Part shown: positions 10,638 to 24,400 of the stretch, one piece after another | Numbering within the stretch: the first letter of the stretch is position 1 | Layout: every line of letters begins with the position of its first letter | Assembly: GCA_034620365.1 (NCBI GenBank) | Contig: JAQGEQ010000291.1 | Location: 307,543 to 371,542, forward strand | Length of the DNA stretch: 64,000 nucleotides | Reading direction: 5' to 3' | DNA from: Pegea sp. RAD2-039 | Taxonomy: Eukaryota; Chordata; Thaliacea; Salpida; Salpidae | Program-made: the position numbers and the translations under genes | Notes under the pieces: generated by a model | What the model saw: only the letters and a program-made list of their open reading frames with translations | The model's database searches: none | What the model was told of the DNA's origin: nothing

Positions 10638-10720
10638 GATGACTTTATCTTTGCTAGGAACGTTTTTGACATAATGAAAAGTCTGTTGAATTTGGAACTT
10701 CGAAAACTATATCTTCATAA
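10638..10720 (+). other. Candidate orphan exon (DDFIFARNVFDIMKSLL)
   Basis: A TTTTAAG acceptor and a GTAAGTG donor frame 83 nt that are fully open and encode an amphipathic, charged segment unlike its AT-rich surroundings, ending LELRKLYLH. It is maintained at 39188-39270 and 48843-48925 (both minus) with only conservative changes such as DDYIFSMN. The parent gene is not recognised. Confidence 0.35.
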
Positions 10721-11280
10721 GTAAGTGAATTTACATGTATTGAATTATTAGTGTTTATTTTTATTTTTCATTTCTTAAAATATATTTTAATTATTTATTC
10801 AACCCCTGGCTAAGAGTGACTTGTATAACAGCTGTCATATGTGGCAAAAACTAAATTTTATAATCAAATATATAACAAATTGTTGTATTAATTGTAATAT
10901 CACAACTTAAGATAATACTGAAAGAATACAAACAGATAAGTACAAGAAATACATAGATTATTAATCAAAAATCTAATATAACAAAACAAAAGAAGGGAAC
11001 AAGGAGTTGGTAGTGTTACATATCATTTGTAATAGAAACTAATTAAATTATATCTTTTTAGCATAGATTTCAAAGATGTATAGTTATCATACATTTTAAC
11101 CTGTATAGCTGATATTAGTAAAACTTCAAATTAACAAACGTTTAGTTCTTATTTTTAATCTATATATATATTAGATTTATTAATTTCTGGATACCTGAGT
11201 TTGCCTTGATTTCAAAACTGAACTTATTTGAGAAATTTATAAAAAAATAAAGAAAACTAACCAATAGAATTTACAGAATG

Positions 11281-13949
11281 CATCTTCTAAGACTTTTTCC
11301 AGGTTAAATAGAAGCGTTTTGGAATAGTTTTAGATTCATTTTAATTTACATCAGTCAGCAAAACTAGTTGACTCATTTTTTACATATTTTTAAGAGAATT
11401 AACCGAATTGATTTCTACAGAAAACAAAAGAAAAAATCCAATTCATATGATTCAAATAATTCAGATGATTGAGATCCAATGAATTGTAGAAAGAATACTA
11501 TGAACATAAGAAGCTCAAAGTTGATTACCAATCTCTCATAACTTGACTCCATTTCAAGATGTTTAAGGACCTCTGGCTAATCTAATGTTTTCATCCCAAG
11601 ATTGTAAGTGTGTCTTCTATCATATAAGAAAGCTTCTTATTTGTATTTCTGCAGGAGTGTGTAGCTGCAAAAATATTTGAGAAGATCAATTTTGTTCTAA
11701 ATCTACCTAAGTAAATCTCTGAAGTGATTCAGGTTTGGATCCCATTTGTATTTCTAAAGTGTTTAATAATTTGTGTATTGACTTAATTACCCAAAGATCC
11801 ATGTAATTCTGTTTGATAATGTTATATTCATTTCTTGTTGATTTTTTTCATTTTTATAAAAGGTTTTTTTTCAAATTATGTTTTCTTATTATGATCAAAA
11901 TTGAAATAACGTTTTTTGAATTTATTTTATATTTCAAATTACCAAATTTTGATTTTAATATATTTATTTTGTTTATTGTTAATAAAAATTATTTTCATAA
12001 ATATGGTCAACAATATTTATATTAAAATTTTTTTTGCAGTAATCCAAATAATTTTAATTAAAAAAAAATTAGATTTAATATTCTAACAAAAATAATAACT
12101 TTTAAAAAATTACTTTGGAGTTACAGTTTGTTTACAAAAGCTTTGTAGCGCCAGCTAGCAGTTATAATAAAAAAAGTTAACCATTTTGTAATTATATTTA
12201 TATTTTCAACTAAATTAACTTTTAAAAATAATTTTTTAATATTAGTTCAATTAATTATTTTGATTATATTTTTAAATATTGAAAAACTTTATAAATATAA
12301 ATTTTCAAAAAAATTGTGATTTAAAAATTTTTAAATTCATTTCATAAATTTTTTTTAAAATTAAAATAAATTCATCATTTAGATGTATTCTATAATTTTC
12401 AAATAACATGATTTTTATTAGGATGAAGATTAAGGAAGTGTCAACCACTGTCATCGCCATTGGCTTACCAGGCTTCAAATCAATTCCCATCGCAATTTGC
12501 CAAATCAAATAACCATGGCAATTGGCAACCATCTTCAATTTTATCAAAGATCTCATGATCAACTGTCCACCTCAAGGGATTGAGGCTATATAATGGTAAA
12601 GTCCATCATCTGCTGACCATTATCAGGTGACTTTTTATCTATTTCAGCGACTACAGCTGGTCGGGGATTTAAGGTTACGCTTTAGTGATTTCGTCACTGC
12701 GCTACACGATTGCTTTTGGTGGTACAAAATCAAAGTTAAAGTGCTATGAGGGTATCGTGTGGTCATCTTGAGATATTTAACTGAGTTAGCCTCACCTACT
12801 AATCTTCTTCGTTTAAGTCAGTATAAAATAGCACTTCTGTGTAGCTTTGATAATAGAAAAACAAAGGATTGGTCCAATTGACTAATTGACGTATTGCCAT
12901 TTGTATCAGGATCACAGGGTAAAGCAAGGGATTGTAATTTCTTGGTTTTTCTTTCTTTATATTCTTCTCTATCCAATCACTTCGTCTAAGCTCAATACCA
13001 ATAAATTGTCGGTAACAATTTTGTCAAACACTGTATGTTTAAAAGTCAATTATAGGCAAATATTTTCAATTACTTTCTCATTTGATTACTGATTGTTCTA
13101 GACTTGCTTAGACGTGATGAGCAGATATTATTATTGATACAACTTCGTTTTCTTTCTTTGCTTCCTCATTTCTTCTGATGAGTTGTGTCTCTCCTCAACA
13201 CTAATTTCGAAGGTCGAATCAGTTAATCCAAGCTAGAATATACTTTACCACCTATGCATATCATTTATCAGTAAATCGGACTAAATACTGAGGATATCAG
13301 TTGATTAGCTGATTACTCTTAGATTTGTCAACCATATTAATGATTAAGACGCAACACTTCGATCCATTCAGGTGAGTAAATTGCTATTAAATCACTTGTA
13401 ACAAATCTGCTACAGGGTGGTGCTAAAGAGTTAATAATGCTCGAAAAGCTGCAACGACGACAACGAGATTGAAAAAGAGACCACAGAAGTTCGTCTTCAA
13501 AGAGGATTAAAATCTCAAAACTGGGTGGAGCATTAAGTTGGCATACAATGACCAGTCTTATAGTGAATCAAACCATGATGTCAATATGAATTTTGCACAG
13601 CGGCGTCAGTAGCACAATTTCCGTCGATCGATTAATCAAACGCGTCTCATTTGTCAAATAAAACTCTATTTTCTTTAATTTGTAAATTTTGTCATGACGT
13701 TGCATCATTAAATAAAGGTAGCTGATGAAGATATAAATATAAATATGTCTGGTGATGTAGGAGAGCATGAGTAGATTTTCCTGCACAGGTGAAGCGATCG
13801 TACCTTGCATGATCTTCACTATGCTTCTATTAGCAAGGTATTAGAACTGATCTATTGAAAGTTCAAGGGATAAAACATTTAGCCGTAGAAAGCTCAATTT
13901 TACTTCAAACATAAATTCTATGAAATTATCTTGCTGATAGAAATTGTAT
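11281..13949. other. Single-copy intergenic DNA, no gene supported
   Basis: It is very AT-rich to about 12420. Base composition is more balanced from 12430 to 13850, with short open stretches (minus-strand ORFs at 12305-12562 and 13568-13819) that have no recognisable domains or flanking splice context. The balanced part may hold decayed coding sequence that I cannot identify. Confidence 0.4.
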
Positions 13950-15590
13950 TAAATATTCTCATATAACGTTTAACTCAAGGTGTATTACCAGTTAAACTTC
14001 AAACTTATACTTTGATATTTTTGTTAAAAGCTTTTCTAAGTATATCCAACACCCCAGATCAGAACCCAGATTTATTTTTAAGAGAAAATACTTCATCTTT
14101 ATCACTACCTTTATCGCTTTTCTTTAACATGACTCTAATGCGAGAAAGAGTTCCACAAATTTGGAAGAAAGCTATTATTACTCCAACTCATGATAAGGGT
14201 CCCAGAAAGAAACAATGCACTTAACTTCAGACCAGTTTTGCTGACTTCAGTTATCTGCAGAACTCAAGAACGTATCATTCACAATCATATGACCAGTCAT
14301 TTGATGGATCACCATCTAACATCTGATGTCCAACATGGCTTTGTGAAACGGAGATCTTCCCCTACTCAACATCTCACTTTTCTCAATGAGCTTACAGCCC
14401 ATTTTGAAAGTAAAACTGCCTGTGACATGATATATCTCGATTTTGCTAAAGTGTTTGATTCTGTCCCACACACTAAGCTCGTTACTGTATTGAAAAAATT
14501 AAAAATCAACAGCTTTATCTTTCAGTGGATTGAAGCTTACCTATCGTGTAGATTACCGAATCCAACAAACTCGTGTAGAAAAATCTTTATCTACTTCTAG
14601 TCAAATCACTAATGGTGATTCCTCAAGGTTCTGTTTTGGGTCCCCTTTTCTTTTAGTTTTCATCAAAAACCTGATCAGAAGATTAGTAGCAGTAGATGAT
14701 GTCAGAGTTTTTATGTATGCAGATGATATCAACCTATTATCTTGTAATCCTTCAAAATTTCAAACTGCAGTGTACACTGTAGAAGACTGGTCTGCGAATT
14801 GGCAGCTCAGAATCCAGCCGACAAAGTCTGTACTTATAACGTCTTCTTGAAAACCAGCTGTAAACTGCTTCAACCAATACTCCATCAATAGATTTATTAT
14901 TCAACGAGTATCTTCGGTCCTAGACCTTGGCATTACTCTATCATCTAACTTTAAATGGGGCAATGTTGGGCTGCAGAAATTTAAGATAATCAATCAACCT
15001 TTTCTTCCTGATTATAGAGACCTTCTAAGAACCCATGCTATTTTATCAATCTTTTCAAATTGTGCGTACATCCAAATTCTTGAATACAATGTTAGTGCAT
15101 GGATGCCATATCAAGTTAGTGATATCAAAAAAATCGAATCTGTTCAGGCCATATTTACAAGATTAGTTTGTAGAAAACTTAATATTGAATATGATAGTTA
15201 CAAACTTCGTCTCGGTCTCTTTAATTTAGATACATTGGAAATCCTATGGATTAAATACGACTTAATTCTTATTTTTAAGATTATCCACAATTTAATTGAC
15301 ATTCAGTTTGATGATTTCTTTTCCATTAGTCCTTTCCTCAAGTTATATCAACTTAGACGACACCAATTACACCTCAATAAGCTTATATCACCTAGTACAT
15401 TGGTCAGAGCAAATTTTCTCATACCGTACAATTAATTCATGGAACCAGCTGCCATCAGATATTGCCACGTTGAACTAAAGCAAAGCTATTTTAAACTGTT
15501 TTTAATTAAAACGTCAATGTTTTAAATTTGGAAGGTTATCAATCTGTTATGAATTTCTTATAAAACCATAATAAATGTTGCATTCTACAA
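13950..15590 (+). mobile_element. Non-LTR retrotransposon ORF2 (reverse transcriptase), CR1/jockey group, degenerate
   Basis: The plus strand carries the RT domain in order across several frames: SLSLPLSLFFNMTL and VPQIWKKAIITPTHDKG (about 14095-14210); NFRPVLLTSVICRTQERII (14226-14282); QHGFVKRRSSPTQHLTFLN; the palm motif IYLDFAKVFDSVPH (14430-14475); PQGSVLGP in a shifted frame near 14622; the catalytic box YADD (about 14717); and a C-terminal thumb with LGITLSSNFKWG, LFNLDTLEILWIKYDL and WNQLPSDI near 15450. It encodes target-primed reverse transcription. At least three frameshifts (near 14220, 14560 and 14620) and missing 5' endonuclease and ORF1 regions make this copy inactive. The GDFN and YIYRPPS-type endonuclease regions are not upstream here. 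Confidence 0.93.
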
Positions 15591-15802
15591 AAATACCCTG
15601 ACTTCATTAATAGTAATAATTGACAGTTATGTATTCGTAGCTTTTATTAAATTTCTTTGATATTAAATACGCATAAATAAGCAGTCATTCATCAAAATTG
15701 CTAATTGGAAAATGAATATGTCACATAGTCACATGTATTATCAAAAAAACAATATTTTCTTTCAAGCTTTCTGCGCAAGTAACGACAAATTATAAATACT
15801 TA

Positions 15803-16487
15803 TTATCTGTTTAATTGAATATTTCCAATAAAACATCTAATTGTAAATTTATATACTTCAGACCAACGATGAAAGCTGTCTGATAAATGTCGTTTCATCT
15901 CTTCAATGTAGAGATCGCTTGATTGATAAAGAAACTCGATTAAAGATAAATTTTTTTTGACAACCTTCATGTAATTGAACATGACCCAAACTAAAAAATA
16001 TATTCAATAATGAAACAAACTTTTATACTTGTGAAGCAAACTTACCTTGAAAATTCCGAACAATCAAATTACTGCGATTGTGTTGATTCGCTATAACTTC
16101 TCTAAATGAGTTATAGTTTACAGATTTCTTTTCCGATTCTTCAAAATCTATCTCAGCTACTTTTCCGATTTTATAATCGGTGAATGATTTGACGAGCTTA
16201 TACTCGAAATTAAACTCACTCTTATCCACTTTCTTTTTCTTATTCAAATAGTTAGAATCATTATTTTTTATGCTTTCATAAGTTGGAGTTGAAATATTCT
16301 TCTGAAAATATGGATTAAAACAAGTTGGGTTGTAAATTAACGGATAATTAATTGGGCTTAAGCCAAACCACATAGGATACTTATATCTTAGGTAGGGACT
16401 AGTTAGATAACGGCCGGGGTTAACTTGTCTAAAATAAGGATGGTTATAGAAGAAACTATGATGATTATAATATCGTGATTGGTCCAT
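15803..16487 (-). CDS. Two-exon gene, Tyr/Asn/Pro-rich protein of unknown function (209 aa)
   Basis: The model is complement(join(15803..15990, 16046..16487)). Exon 1 continues to an acceptor (TTTTACAG at 16518-16525), so a 5' non-coding exon is likely; MDQSRYYNHHS is the first in-frame Met. Exon 1 encodes an aromatic N-terminus (repeated Tyr, Asn, Pro and Phe) followed by a Lys-rich stretch (NKKKKVDKSEF) and acidic residues. The donor GTAAGT (16045-16040) and acceptor TTTTTTAG give a 55-bp intron, and splicing keeps the frame (one nt carried over, then 188 nt to TAA). Exon 2 encodes an amphipathic helix-like segment (LIEFLYQSSDLYIEEMKRHL). No known family is recognised. The EMKRHLS segment recurs in repeat F at 21.5 and 23.65 kb. 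Confidence 0.6.
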
Positions 16488-16517
16488 AATTCTAATTATT
16501 GTCTTCTTCAAGTAAAC

Positions 16518-19500
16518 CTGTAAAACAAGATTGGAAAATTATTTCACTTTATGTTCCAAAAGAAAAACAATCAATTTTGATACAATTTTGTAAATAAAGT
16601 ATAACTATTATCTTTATTTAAAAGATTATTTTAAAACTTAAAATAACTAATAAAGGATTCTAAATCAAATATTAGAATTAATCTGCAAAAACAAAATTAT
16701 TAATCTCAAAATAACCTCCTGCTACGACCTTAATAAGCTACTTCTAATGATTGTAAATCAAATCTATAATTCTCTACAGGCTTACAGATCATTTCTTAAA
16801 ATTAAGAAAAAACTGATGGTCAAATTGAAATATTCTCAATAAATAAATGGAATACTCTAACTACGAATTGGCCGAAATGTCTACTATCTGGTCAGCTAAG
16901 ACTAAAACTAAAATTGTCTGCCAATTAAAAAAAAAATTAATCAAAATTCCCCTTCCTCTTCTAACTCTATTGAATAATGTGCTTTGGTTAGATGTTATCA
17001 CGTTTCTGTTACAGCTATCAAATCTTAAAGTAATATTACTCTTACATTCCAATTTTAATTTTTGATTTGATTAAAAAAGTAGAAATTAACCTCTGACCAC
17101 CTCTTAGAAACAAAAAAGCTGTAATTAAATAAATCTTTAAAATGGCTTGATGAATGCCACAAAAATTAAATATTGGAAAAAATTGACTGTAATTTAGAGA
17201 ATTTTAAACTTTAATATCTCGCTATAAAACAAGCATAACCACAACAGGTCTTCTTCAAAGATATCTACGTTTAAAAATTATAATCAAAAGTGTACAAACC
17301 ATTCTCAAATAATTAAAAATGAATAAAATTCTGTTTAAAATTTATACCGAACATTTTTTCTCTTGCTACTTTTTATCTTTATATCAGAGGTTGTTTGATA
17401 AACATTACTGACTAACTTTTAAACAATTTGTGATTATTACTTAAATATTTTATTTCTTTTAATCTGCTTCTATGCATCAAGTTTGTAGACTTTTTGTTTA
17501 AGATAACAAATATTAGTACTACTGTTGTAATTTACGACATTAAATTATTGTCACTTTATAAATAATTTGTTTAAATTGAATGAAGTACTAGTCAAAGTAA
17601 AAATTAGTTTGATAGCCTAAGACATATTTTATTTTCTAAACTTTTGTGATAAGATACTATCAAATATCAATATAAATCACAATGTCATTACTGCAGAAAA
17701 GTTTGTAAAGTATGATATTACTGATGAATAATGTATATATAATAATAGATATTAATAATATCGTTTTACTAAACTTGCAAAAAAGAGTTATACAAAAATT
17801 AACAATGCAACTTCAAAAATTCGTGAACAATTTTACTACTTTGATAGAAAATTATTTGTCATTTTGTAACTTTTAAGTAGATAATAAAAGGATATCGACT
17901 GTTAAAAAAAAATTCACTCTTTAATTTTAATCTGTATTAGTTTGTATTGTAACATTTTTTACATAAAAAACAATCAATATTTGATTAAAACATCTTTAAC
18001 GAAATCAGCAAGAAGTAGTGATAAATAATCTTATGTATTCTATAACTCAAAAATCTTTGTTTTTGTAGTTTTATGTTATATATTAACTTAAATGAATTAA
18101 ACAAAAATAACTACAGCAACAATTAAAAAACCTACAACTTCTTATTTCTATTCGAAAATATTCTTACAGTATAATTTATTAACAAAATCATTTGGCATAA
18201 TCATTTAAGTTATAAAAGAACATACTTTAAAATTGTTAAGTCTTTTTAAAATTTAAAAGTCAAAATAACCTGAGTCAAGTATTTTTTTAATTTTTAATTG
18301 AATCTAAATAATGATCCAGATTTTATCGAAAGCTTGCCTAATCAAAACAATCAGTTGTGATTAGATCTTTGTTTTAATATACAGTTTATTTTACTTTATT
18401 CTATTTTAGTATATACAGTAAGGAAAAATTTGTTTATAGAAGAATGTTCCAGAAAAAATATTTAGTTTCATTGTTCACACTAAAATCCGACATTCAGTGT
18501 TTGAGATAATGTTAAATAAAACTTATTTTTCATCTTAAGTTTATTGAAGTTAACAAATTTATCAATATTCAATTTAAAATACTTGTAATCTTTGGTGTTC
18601 AACCTAATATAAATTTCTGACGATCTAACATCAATTAACTTCAAAATCTTTTTTATATTAATGTTTAAAAATTATTAATAAACTTTACTTGTTACAAACT
18701 AGAACATCTAAATTTGATTTATTTTTGAGTATAAACAGATCAAAAACTAGTAGCTTACATTTCTTTTGAACCTTAACAAAATCATATAGAAAATTCTTTA
18801 ATTTTTAAACATCTTTAACTTTTTTGAGTATTCTAAGGTTTCCTTGTTGTTTGTTTAAAAGAAAATAAAAACATAACGATTTGCTCTGTCAGACTTAGAG
18901 CTTCTTGACTAATTTTATTTAAATTCTCTAAATTCACTTTTTTGTAAATTTAAACTTAAATTTTGATTTGTATATTATTTGTGATAAATCATATATCTGG
19001 ATTTAAAATCTAATAAATATCATTTCATCAGCATCTCATGTTAAATGTCCAATAATGTAGAAAAGTAACCAATGCCACTGCTGAATTTGGTTTCTGTTTG
19101 TACAGATAGTGCTGATTTTGAGTCAAGTTCTTAACAAACTGATAAAAATCAGTTCATCAGCATTTCTAAGTCTGTTGCCAAAGGAGCAACAACTACTCCA
19201 TCAATAGCTAAAAAGATAATATGGAGAGTTTTCTTCCAAATCGTGTTATTTTTTCTAGAAATGATGCATCAAATAGATTTTCGGGAGATCTTAAAAGAAA
19301 TTAGATTACTTCAAAAGGCTTATATATCGCATATTTGCAAATTTAACAAACGCAGTAGAACTCAGAATGAAGTCCCACTTTTTGATGACTTTATACATTG
19401 TTGAAAATAGTCAGAAAGATGCAAGAGGTGATCTTTAACTACAAAGATACAGATCCGTACTCTGATGTAATTAGAGCAACAGCTCTCTATAGGATCATTA

Positions 19501-20060
19501 TTCTTTTAGCTTTGATCTATTTTAGTATTTTGATAAAATTAATATTTACTTCAATTTTAAACAGCCTTAATTGAGAATAAAAAAGTAATTATCTGTTATA
19601 ATTTTATTGTCAAGTGGATTAACAAAAACAGCCTTATTTAATGGCAAATAACAAATGCTATATTAAGAAGTTTATGTAAACTACTGTTTGTATAGTAACA
19701 CATAATTGTAACATAATTTTATTTAATTAATTACAATGTTAGAAATAATATAATAACCACTTCAATAAATATTTTTTTTTGTTTTGATTAGTATTCCTTG
19801 ATACATTCTTGATTCTACCAATAGCTCTTTAAAATCTTCTTAATTGTAACTATAGAAAATTTACGGCTCTCAACTTTCTTTGATGTAAAATACAGCTCTC
19901 GATCTTTAATAACTAAATAATTAAATATATGTTTATTAAAAGTAATAAAACTTACATGTTGACTGACTGATTGGATTAGATTTATGTATTCTTTTTTTTT
20001 ACTTTAACTTGACAGCTTTTTAGATTTTTTACACGTCTATAAAATTCAATAACATTTATA
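16518..20060. other. Long AT-rich intergenic region, no gene supported
   Basis: Frequent stops in all frames. Short ORFs at 16847-17065 and 16861-17052 overlap antisense and have no domain. Around 19030-19500 the composition is less AT-rich and may be an eroded LINE ORF1, but no motif is strong enough to call. Confidence 0.5.
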
Positions 20061-20069
20061 TTGTACTTA

Positions 20070-20780
20070 TAAATTAATTACAACCCAGTTTGTAAAAAAA
20101 TAAATTAATTAAAAATTTAGCACAAACTATTAGTATGACAAAAAGATTGAATTTAAAATTTGTAATTGTTAAATGTACAAGAGTTTGTTTGTATGAAAGT
20201 ATGACAAACATTTAAGTTTAAATTGTATTTATTAAAACTTTGTACAAATTGTTAAAAAGGTTTTACCTCAATAAATGCTACATAAAGCTGTAACAGTTTT
20301 GGAAAACAAATTGTTTCATTTTGTAGAAAAACATTTTATGATAAAAACAGCTCAACTTATATTCCAGATATTTTAAAGAGTTTAAAACTTTCCCAAAATT
20401 TTCCATTGTTTACAATTTGAAAAATTGAACTAATATAGTTGTAGCTTTAAAAGTAAACCAAACTCTTTAATAAAAAAAAATTTTCCAAAAATTTTCCACT
20501 GTGTAGAAAATGATTTTTAGAAGTAATTATGAAATATTAGACTAATAAAGTTTTATCTTTGGAAATAAACTAAAAATAATGTAAAACAAACTGTGTTGAA
20601 CACAATTAGAAACAAATGGAAACTAACCACTCAATTTTTTTTAATAAAATATAGTTTTGTAAAGGTAATCAAAATAATTATGGCAAAAGCTAAGCATAAC
20701 TTTTTTGTGAAATCTTATGAAAGTCTTTAAAATCGAAATAATCTAAATATTTGCTGAAAAACAACTTGACAAAGATTAGT
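20070..20780. repeat. Dispersed AT-rich repeat E, copy E1
   Basis: Shares a run of recognisable blocks with 29335-31085 and 47540-48290: AGCACAAACTATTAGTATGA, GCTACATAAAGCTGTAACAG, AAAATTTTCCATTGTTTACA and CCACTGTGTAGAAAATGATT, in the same order. It has no coding capacity. It could be a non-autonomous element or a degenerate satellite; terminal repeats were not identified. Confidence 0.8.
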
Positions 20781-21489
20781 TCAAGAAAATCAAAATTTTC
20801 TCAGTAAACATGCTTGACATCTTTATAAGATTAGAAATAATTAATTTAGAAATCCGGTCATCAACAAAATCTTTTTGTTTCCTTGCAGGATGTTGACTTT
20901 ATGAAAAGTGAAAAAAAATGTTCATTTCGCTGCTTCTAGAATCTTCTAGTTATCAAACGGTTCCTTAGATGCAACCTATACCACTAACAGCTAGAACCCA
21001 TATTAGAAGTTAAGCGACTTATCTAGTAGCTGTAGATCAGTTTTCTGATCTTTTATATCTAAATCTGTTTTATAATCTTTGAAATGAATTAAAATATCAA
21101 TAATATCTTTTATAATGATTTTTATAAAAATCTTTTAAGCTTGCAGTCAAATTACATTGATCAAGATCTTGTAGAAGGTGCATTACGTCACTAGTTCGAT
21201 GTTTCAAATGATTTATCAGTTTACAATAATGAAAGTAATCGATGAGCCTGGCCTCTATAGAAAGCTCTAGGTTTGTCTCTTTTATCTATCCTTCTTTTCA
21301 ATCTAATTGTTTTATTTAACAGCCATCGGCATGAAATTGCTGTTATCGGTAACTTTTTGCTTGTTGTTCGAGGTGAAAGCAACTATGACACAAAAGAAAA
21401 GACTGTTGTTGAAACAGTTTTCGGGTAAAAATGTTTTATTTATTAAGTTTAAGTCCTTATACAAACTTTTAATAGTAGTTTTGTAAATA
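20781..21489. other. Intergenic, no gene recognised
   Basis: Mixed composition. The minus-strand ORF at 21312-21530 overlaps the start of repeat F and encodes MKQHLSESYY, the peptide related to exon 2 of the 15.8-kb gene. No other feature was seen. Confidence 0.4.
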
Positions 21490-24400
21490 ACAAACAATAT
21501 ATAATAACTTTCTGATAAATGTTGCTTCATCTCCTTGATGTAATTCTTTATTGTATTTAATTTGCTTATTTAATAAATAAACTACTAAAATAATTAACCT
21601 TTTTTACAAAGTGTAATTGAATTAAAAATGGTATGGTTTTAAATGATTAAAAATTTAAATTATAAATTACACATTTCTTATCAGCGGTGTTTTATAAAAA
21701 TTTTAACTTTTCTTCTAAAAATCATTTATAAAAAAATAGGCAAATGAAATCAAATCTTATTTAAAAAATTAATGTAGATATCAATTAAAGATTAATTAAT
21801 TAGTTATTAATTACTTACATCAACGTAATAGCAAAAGAAATTACAGATATACTACATGGTTATTTTAGCAAAACAAAATTGATTTAAACACTTAATTGTA
21901 AACTACAATATATTAAATATTTATTTAAGAAAAAAACGTCCTCAATTTTTTAATTCAATAAACGTTTAAAATTGAAAGTTAGAGAAATCATAATTATTTT
22001 AAAAAAATGAATATATAATAAATGTATAATATTCATATGTAAATAAAAATTGCTCGGAAAACCGCTTTTCTAGATAAATGGATATCTTGTATTTCTTTTT
22101 ATTGTTTTTAATAATACTCTATTTTTACATAAAGTGTGTTGTTTACACATGAATTTTTTCATTATTATGAAAAATAAAAAAATCTAATTATTCCAATAAT
22201 TAAATTTTAAAAATAACTTTATTTTAAAATAACTGAACAATTGTTTTGAAGTCACGCCATTTGGCGATAGGAAAATTTTCTGTGAATAAAAGTTGTTTTC
22301 CAACATGTATTAAAGTAAGTTAGAATCACAATATCTCGAAGTTTATTCTATCTTCACAAAAAAACCTTAAAAAAATATAAAAAAAATTAAACAAATTGTT
22401 CGATTTATTTTTTAAATCTAGTTATTAATAACTTAATAATTTATCTAAATATAGTCACGCCATTTGGCGCTAAAGAAACTTTTTGTAAAATAAAAGTTGT
22501 TATCCAACATGTAGAAAAGTTTGTTGGAATCACAATCTCTCGAAGTTTATTCTATCTTCATAAAAAACCTTAAAAGATTTTGAAAAACAATTAAAAAAAT
22601 TGTTCAGTTCACTTTTTAAATCTTGTTAATGTTTCATCTCTCATTCTCTCAGAAATTTTATTGCATTTTGTTCTTGTCATTACACTGCTAACTTAAGCGA
22701 ACAGATAACTGCAAAAAACTGAAGTAATGGAATCTGTTACTTTAAATGATTAAAAATTTAAATTAAAAAATGTCTATTTCTTACCAAAGATATTTCTTAT
22801 CAATGGTAATTTATAAAATTTTAACACTTCGTCAAAAAATCTTTTTTTTAAATTCAGACAAACGAAATCATATCTTAGTTACAAAATTTCAGTAGTTATT
22901 AATTGAAGGTTATTATTTTTTACTTATTAATTAGTTATTAACTACTTACATAAATGTAATAGCAAAGAAATCACAGAAAAACTACATGTTTATTTTAGCA
23001 AAACGAAATTGAATAAAACACATAATTGTAAAATACAAATCATTACAATATACTAAATAGTTACTAAGTAATAAGAAATTCTCAATTTTTTATATCAATA
23101 AACGTTTAAAAATAAAAGTTAGACAATTCATAATTACTTTAAAAAAATGAACTTGTAAATAAGAATTGCTCAGAAAACCGCTTTTATAGATAAATGGATA
23201 TCTTGTATTTCTTTTTAATATTTTTAATAATAACTCTATTTTTACATATAATCTGTTATCTTAACAATAATATAATTATTATTATAAAAAATCAAAAATT
23301 CTAATTACTGTAATAGTTTATTTATTTTTTTTATATAACTGAAGAATTTATTTGGATTTGTGAAAAGGTATGTTAGCGAGAGATAATCTTTTCAGACTCT
23401 CTACTGTGAGTTATTCTATTAAATACCAAAAATTTTCTTTTAATATGATTGTTTAGCCACTAATGATACTTTTTCTGTTGTTGATATAGATAATGAGAAA
23501 TGTAATGATTGAAAACTGCGTTAAAAGCTCCTGGTTGAGACATAAGGTAGGATGTACCTGGTTAGAGTAAAAAATCGAAAAAATTTTTATTAAGAAACTT
23601 CTTATATGAAAAATTGAAGTTTTAGGTTTAATAACAAACAATATATCACAGCTTTCTGATAAATATTGCTTCATCTCCTTAATGTAAATCTTTATTGTAT
23701 TTAATTTGTTTAATTAATAAATAAACTACTAAAATAATTAATCTTTTTCACAAAGTGCAATTGAATTAAAAATGGTATGGTTTTAAATGATTAAAAATTT
23801 AAATTAAAAATTACACATTTCTTATCAGAGGTGTTTTATAAAATTTTAACTTTTCTTTAAACAATCTTTTATAAGAAATTAGACAAATGAAATCAAATCT
23901 TATTTAAAAAATTAATGTAGATATCAAGTAAAGTTTAATAATTTTTATTTATCAATTAGTTAATAATTACTTACATAAGCGTAACAATAAAAAAAAAATT
24001 ACAGTAGAACTACATGGTTATTTTAGCAAAACAAAATTGAATTAAACAAGTAATTGTAAATTACAATATATTAAATAATTATTTAAGAAAAAAAATTCCT
24101 CAATTTTTTAATTCAATAAAAGTTTAAAATTGAAAGTTAGAGAAATCATAATTATTTAAAAAAAATGAATATATAATAAATGTATAATATTCATATGTAA
24201 ATAAAAATTGCTCGGAAAACCGCTTTTCTAGATAAATGGATATCTTGTATTTCTTTTTATAGTTTTTAATAATAACTCTACTTTTACATATAATGTGTTA
24301 TTTACACATTAATTTATTTATTATTATAAAAAATAAAAAAAATTATTCATTGGAATAATTTAATTTAATTTTTAAAATAACTGAATGATTTTTTTGAATA

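Larger units (their letters stand above)
9208..11280. repeat. Duplication block C1
   Basis: Present inverted at 38840-40680 (C2) and 48345-50335 (C3). Homology begins sharply at 9208-9230, directly after the ACS pseudogene. C2 and C3 are closer to each other than to C1. Confidence 0.9.

Noticed and set aside
12305..12562. 85-aa minus-strand ORF in more balanced composition
   Set aside because: No recognisable domain, a non-consensus context, and half of it is poly-Lys/Ile/Phe translation of AT-rich DNA.
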